Of a stretch of DNA of 14,483 nucleotides, positions 12,956 to 14,483 are shown in pieces; position 1 is the stretch's first letter; each line of letters starts with the position of its first letter. Source of the stretch: Actinomycetes bacterium. Its GTDB lineage: Bacteria > Actinomycetota > Acidimicrobiia > Acidimicrobiales > Palsa-688. The stretch is taken from assembly GCA_021846485.1 (NCBI GenBank), contig JAJZWW010000031.1, positions 1 through 14,483 on the forward strand. The letters run 5' to 3'. The notes beneath the pieces were generated by a model. That model ran no database searches and was not told where the DNA came from. It saw only the letters and a list, made by a program, of their open reading frames with translations. The translations under genes and the position numbers were made by a program.

Positions 12956-13966
12956 TCAGCTCGAACGGCGGGCTCCGCCGGCGCGCGCCAGGTAGCAGAG
13001 CCGGGCGACGAGCACCTCGAGGACCCCTTCGCCGCTCAGGTCTGTGGCCCCCTTCAAGTCGAGCTCGGCGTCGGCGAGCAGGCCGACCGCGCGGGCCACG
13101 CCGGCACTGCGGTAGCGGCGGAGCGAACCGAGGGCCTTCTTCGCGGGGAACGTGCTGCGCCCCTCGGGGATGCACAGCGCGGCCGCGGCGGCCGCCTCGT
13201 TGGTGACCGCCGGGCTGTCCACCCGCAGCATGGCGGTGAAGTGCCGGTGGAGGACTGCGAGGACCACGAGGGGGTGGCGTTCGCCGGCCCCGAGGAGCCG
13301 GTGGAGCGCCTCGAGGGCCCGGGCGGTCGCCCCGGCGTCGACGGCGTCAGTCAGGTCCCAGGGGGCCACCCCTCCCGCTTCGCCGAGGTAGGGGGTGACC
13401 TCCTCGACGCCCAGGCGGGCGCTCTCCCCGTAGGCCGACCGGAGCAGCTCGACGACCCCGGGGAGGCGGCTCAGGTCCGAGCCGAGGTGGGCCTCGATGC
13501 GCCGCTCAGCCTCGGCGTCGACTCGTAGGCGGCTTCGCGCGAGGCGCTCGTGGACCCATGCCCGGGTGTCCCGGCCCACGGCGGTGGAGCGCACGTGCCC
13601 GTGAGCCCGCACCGCGGCGAGCAGCTTGGGCGACAGGCGGCCACCGCCGGCGGCGAGGACCAGCGAGGTGGTCGGCACGGGGGACTCGAGGTAAGACAGC
13701 AGCGGGGCCAGCTCCTCGGTGGAGTACCGCCCGACGTCGCGCACCACCACCACCCGGCGGTCGGCGAGCAACGGGGCGGTCTGACAGGCGTCGGCCACAG
13801 AGGCCAGCTCGAGGTCGTCGCCGCTGAAGTCCTCTAGTGCCAAGGACCGCTCGGCGTCGCCGACCAGTTCGCCCACCAGGCCCCTCACGGCCTCGGAGAC
13901 CAGCGTAGGGTCGTCGCCGTCGACGAGCCATGCGACCCGGTCGGCACCACCGCCCGCGGCGCTCAT
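12956..13966 (-). CDS. holA: DNA polymerase III delta subunit
   Basis: The protein has 336 residues from ATG 13966. The N-terminal AAA+-like part shows VAWLVDGDDPTLVSEAV, EDFSGDDLELASVADACQTAPLLADRRVVVVRDV and LAPLLSYLESPVPTTSLVL, followed by LLAAVRAHG. The lid domain follows with LGSDLSRLPGVVELLRS and VTPYLGE, and the C-terminal domain with LLGAGERHPLVVLAVLHRHFTAML and LDLKGATD near the end. This order is that of HolA, the wrench of the clamp loader that opens the beta sliding clamp. Identification rests on overall pattern and neighbourhood, since delta subunits diverge strongly. Its ATG overlaps the TGA of the upstream FolP-like gene as ATGA, indicating translational coupling. It converges on rpsT with 6 nt between stops. 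Confidence 0.88.
   Translation of the reverse strand: MSAAGGGADRVAWLVDGDDPTLVSEAVRGLVGELVGDAERSLALEDFSGDDLELASVADACQTAPLLADRRVVVVRDVGRYSTEELAPLLSYLESPVPTTSLVLAAGGGRLSPKLLAAVRAHGHVRSTAVGRDTRAWVHERLARSRLRVDAEAERRIEAHLGSDLSRLPGVVELLRSAYGESARLGVEEVTPYLGEAGGVAPWDLTDAVDAGATARALEALHRLLGAGERHPLVVLAVLHRHFTAMLRVDSPAVTNEAAAAAALCIPEGRSTFPAKKALGSLRRYRSAGVARAVGLLADAELDLKGATDLSGEGVLEVLVARLCYLARAGGARRSS
12966..12980 (+). terminator. short hairpin downstream of rpsT, inside the holA 3' end
   Basis: CGGCGG (12966-12971), loop GCT, CCGCCG (12975-12980) forms a perfect 6-bp stem 16 nt after the rpsT stop. It lies within holA coding sequence and has no T-tract, so it may be chance in GC-rich DNA. Confidence 0.35.
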
Positions 13967-14483
13967 CCGGCCTCGAGCACGGCTGCGAGGGTGCCGCGCA
14001 CCCGGCGGGCGGCGACCACGTCGTGGACCCGCAGGATGCGGCACCCGAGGCTCACCCCGACGGCGTGGGCGGCGATCGACGCCTCCCGCCGCTCCCCGAT
14101 CCCGAGGCCGAAGGCCTCACCCAGGAAACCCTTGTTGGAGGCGGACAGCAACAGCGGCACCCCGAGCCCGGCGAGGCGGGCGGACCCGGCGAGCAGGGCG
14201 AGTGACTGCGGCGTGGTCTTTCCCAGGTCCAATCCCGCGTCGACGACGATCCGGTCGGCGCCGATGCCTGCTGCGCGCGCCCGGGAGATCCGTTGCTCGA
14301 GGAACGAGCGCACGTCTTCCACCACGTCGCCGTAGCGAGGGTCGGGGTCGCGCACCCGGGGCGCCAGACGGATGTGGGTGGCGACCACCGCCGCGCCCGC
14401 GGCGGCGGCCACCGGCAGGTAGCTGGGGTCGGCGAAGCCGCTGATGTCGTTGCCCATCACCGCCCCGGCCCGGTAGCACTCCG
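13963..14483 (-). CDS. folP: dihydropteroate synthase family protein, FolP2-like (5' end beyond window)
   Basis: Only the C-terminal ~173 residues are present, and the frame is open to the right edge. Visible pterin-binding-enzyme features are GNDISGFADPSYLPVAAAAG; VVEDVRSFLEQRI then GADRIVVDAGLDLGKTTPQSLALL; PLLLSASNKGFLGEAFGL; and a terminal CRILRVHDVVAARRV. Folate-pathway FolP enzymes normally have SRK at the substrate loop. Here it is SNK followed by GE, as in mycobacterial FolP2 (Rv1207), a paralogue reported, as I recall, to lack dihydropteroate synthase activity. The Arg of RVHDV and the Lys of the loop are kept. So this may be either the folate enzyme or a FolP2-type protein of unknown substrate. 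It is translationally coupled to holA by an ATGA overlap. Confidence 0.85.
   Translation of the reverse strand, partial: ECYRAGAVMGNDISGFADPSYLPVAAAAGAAVVATHIRLAPRVRDPDPRYGDVVEDVRSFLEQRISRARAAGIGADRIVVDAGLDLGKTTPQSLALLAGSARLAGLGVPLLLSASNKGFLGEAFGLGIGERREASIAAHAVGVSLGCRILRVHDVVAARRVRGTLAAVLEAG

Noticed and set aside
1..14483. tRNA, CRISPR, insertion sequence, phage or toxin-antitoxin content
   Set aside because: No cloverleaf-like stretch, spaced repeat array, transposase motif or small toxin-like pair was found on either strand.

Overview
The window is very GC-rich, densely coded DNA from a high-GC actinobacterium. An Acidimicrobiia-type lineage is my best guess. Four things point that way: the lepA, hrcA, dnaJ, rsmE neighbourhood; a BldD-type regulator that keeps the c-di-GMP-binding signature; many GTG starts; and several promoters with a TANNNT -10 box placed so that the mRNA would be leaderless or nearly so. 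No gene-free stretch exceeds about 300 bases. I see no tRNA, rRNA, CRISPR array, insertion sequence or phage gene.

Layout. At 1-1062 (minus) is the 3' part of an ornithine cyclodeaminase/mu-crystallin-family gene that runs off the left edge. Divergent from it (plus) are two genes overlapping by 8 bp: a membrane protein with a degenerate protein-kinase-like cytoplasmic domain (1174-2700) and a three-helix membrane protein with a C-terminal LysM-like domain (2693-3553). Converging on them from 8723 down to 3721 (minus) is hrcA - dnaJ - rsmE - bldD-like - hemW, covering heat-shock control, chaperone, 16S rRNA methylation, developmental regulation and heme insertion. Hairpins and -10 boxes suggest this run has internal promoters rather than being one simple operon.

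At 8977-9855 (plus) is an aldo/keto reductase that resembles the pyridoxal reductase PdxI. Between it and lepA lies an untracked relic of a DNA photolyase (9839-10126, minus), cut at both ends. lepA (10137-11936, minus) is divergent from a cytidylate-kinase-like gene (11974-12642, plus), which is followed by rpsT (12680-12949, plus). rpsT converges on holA (12956-13966, minus). holA is coupled by an ATGA overlap to a dihydropteroate-synthase-family gene of the FolP2 type that runs off the right edge.

Most of the window is core housekeeping: translation (lepA, rpsT, rsmE), replication (holA), protein folding (hrcA, dnaJ) and heme (hemW). The least explained part is the kinase-like/LysM membrane pair at 1174-3553, which is my best candidate for an undescribed envelope-sensing system. 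Other points of note are the photolyase relic, hairpins built across stop codons, and the conserved c-di-GMP motif in the BldD homologue.
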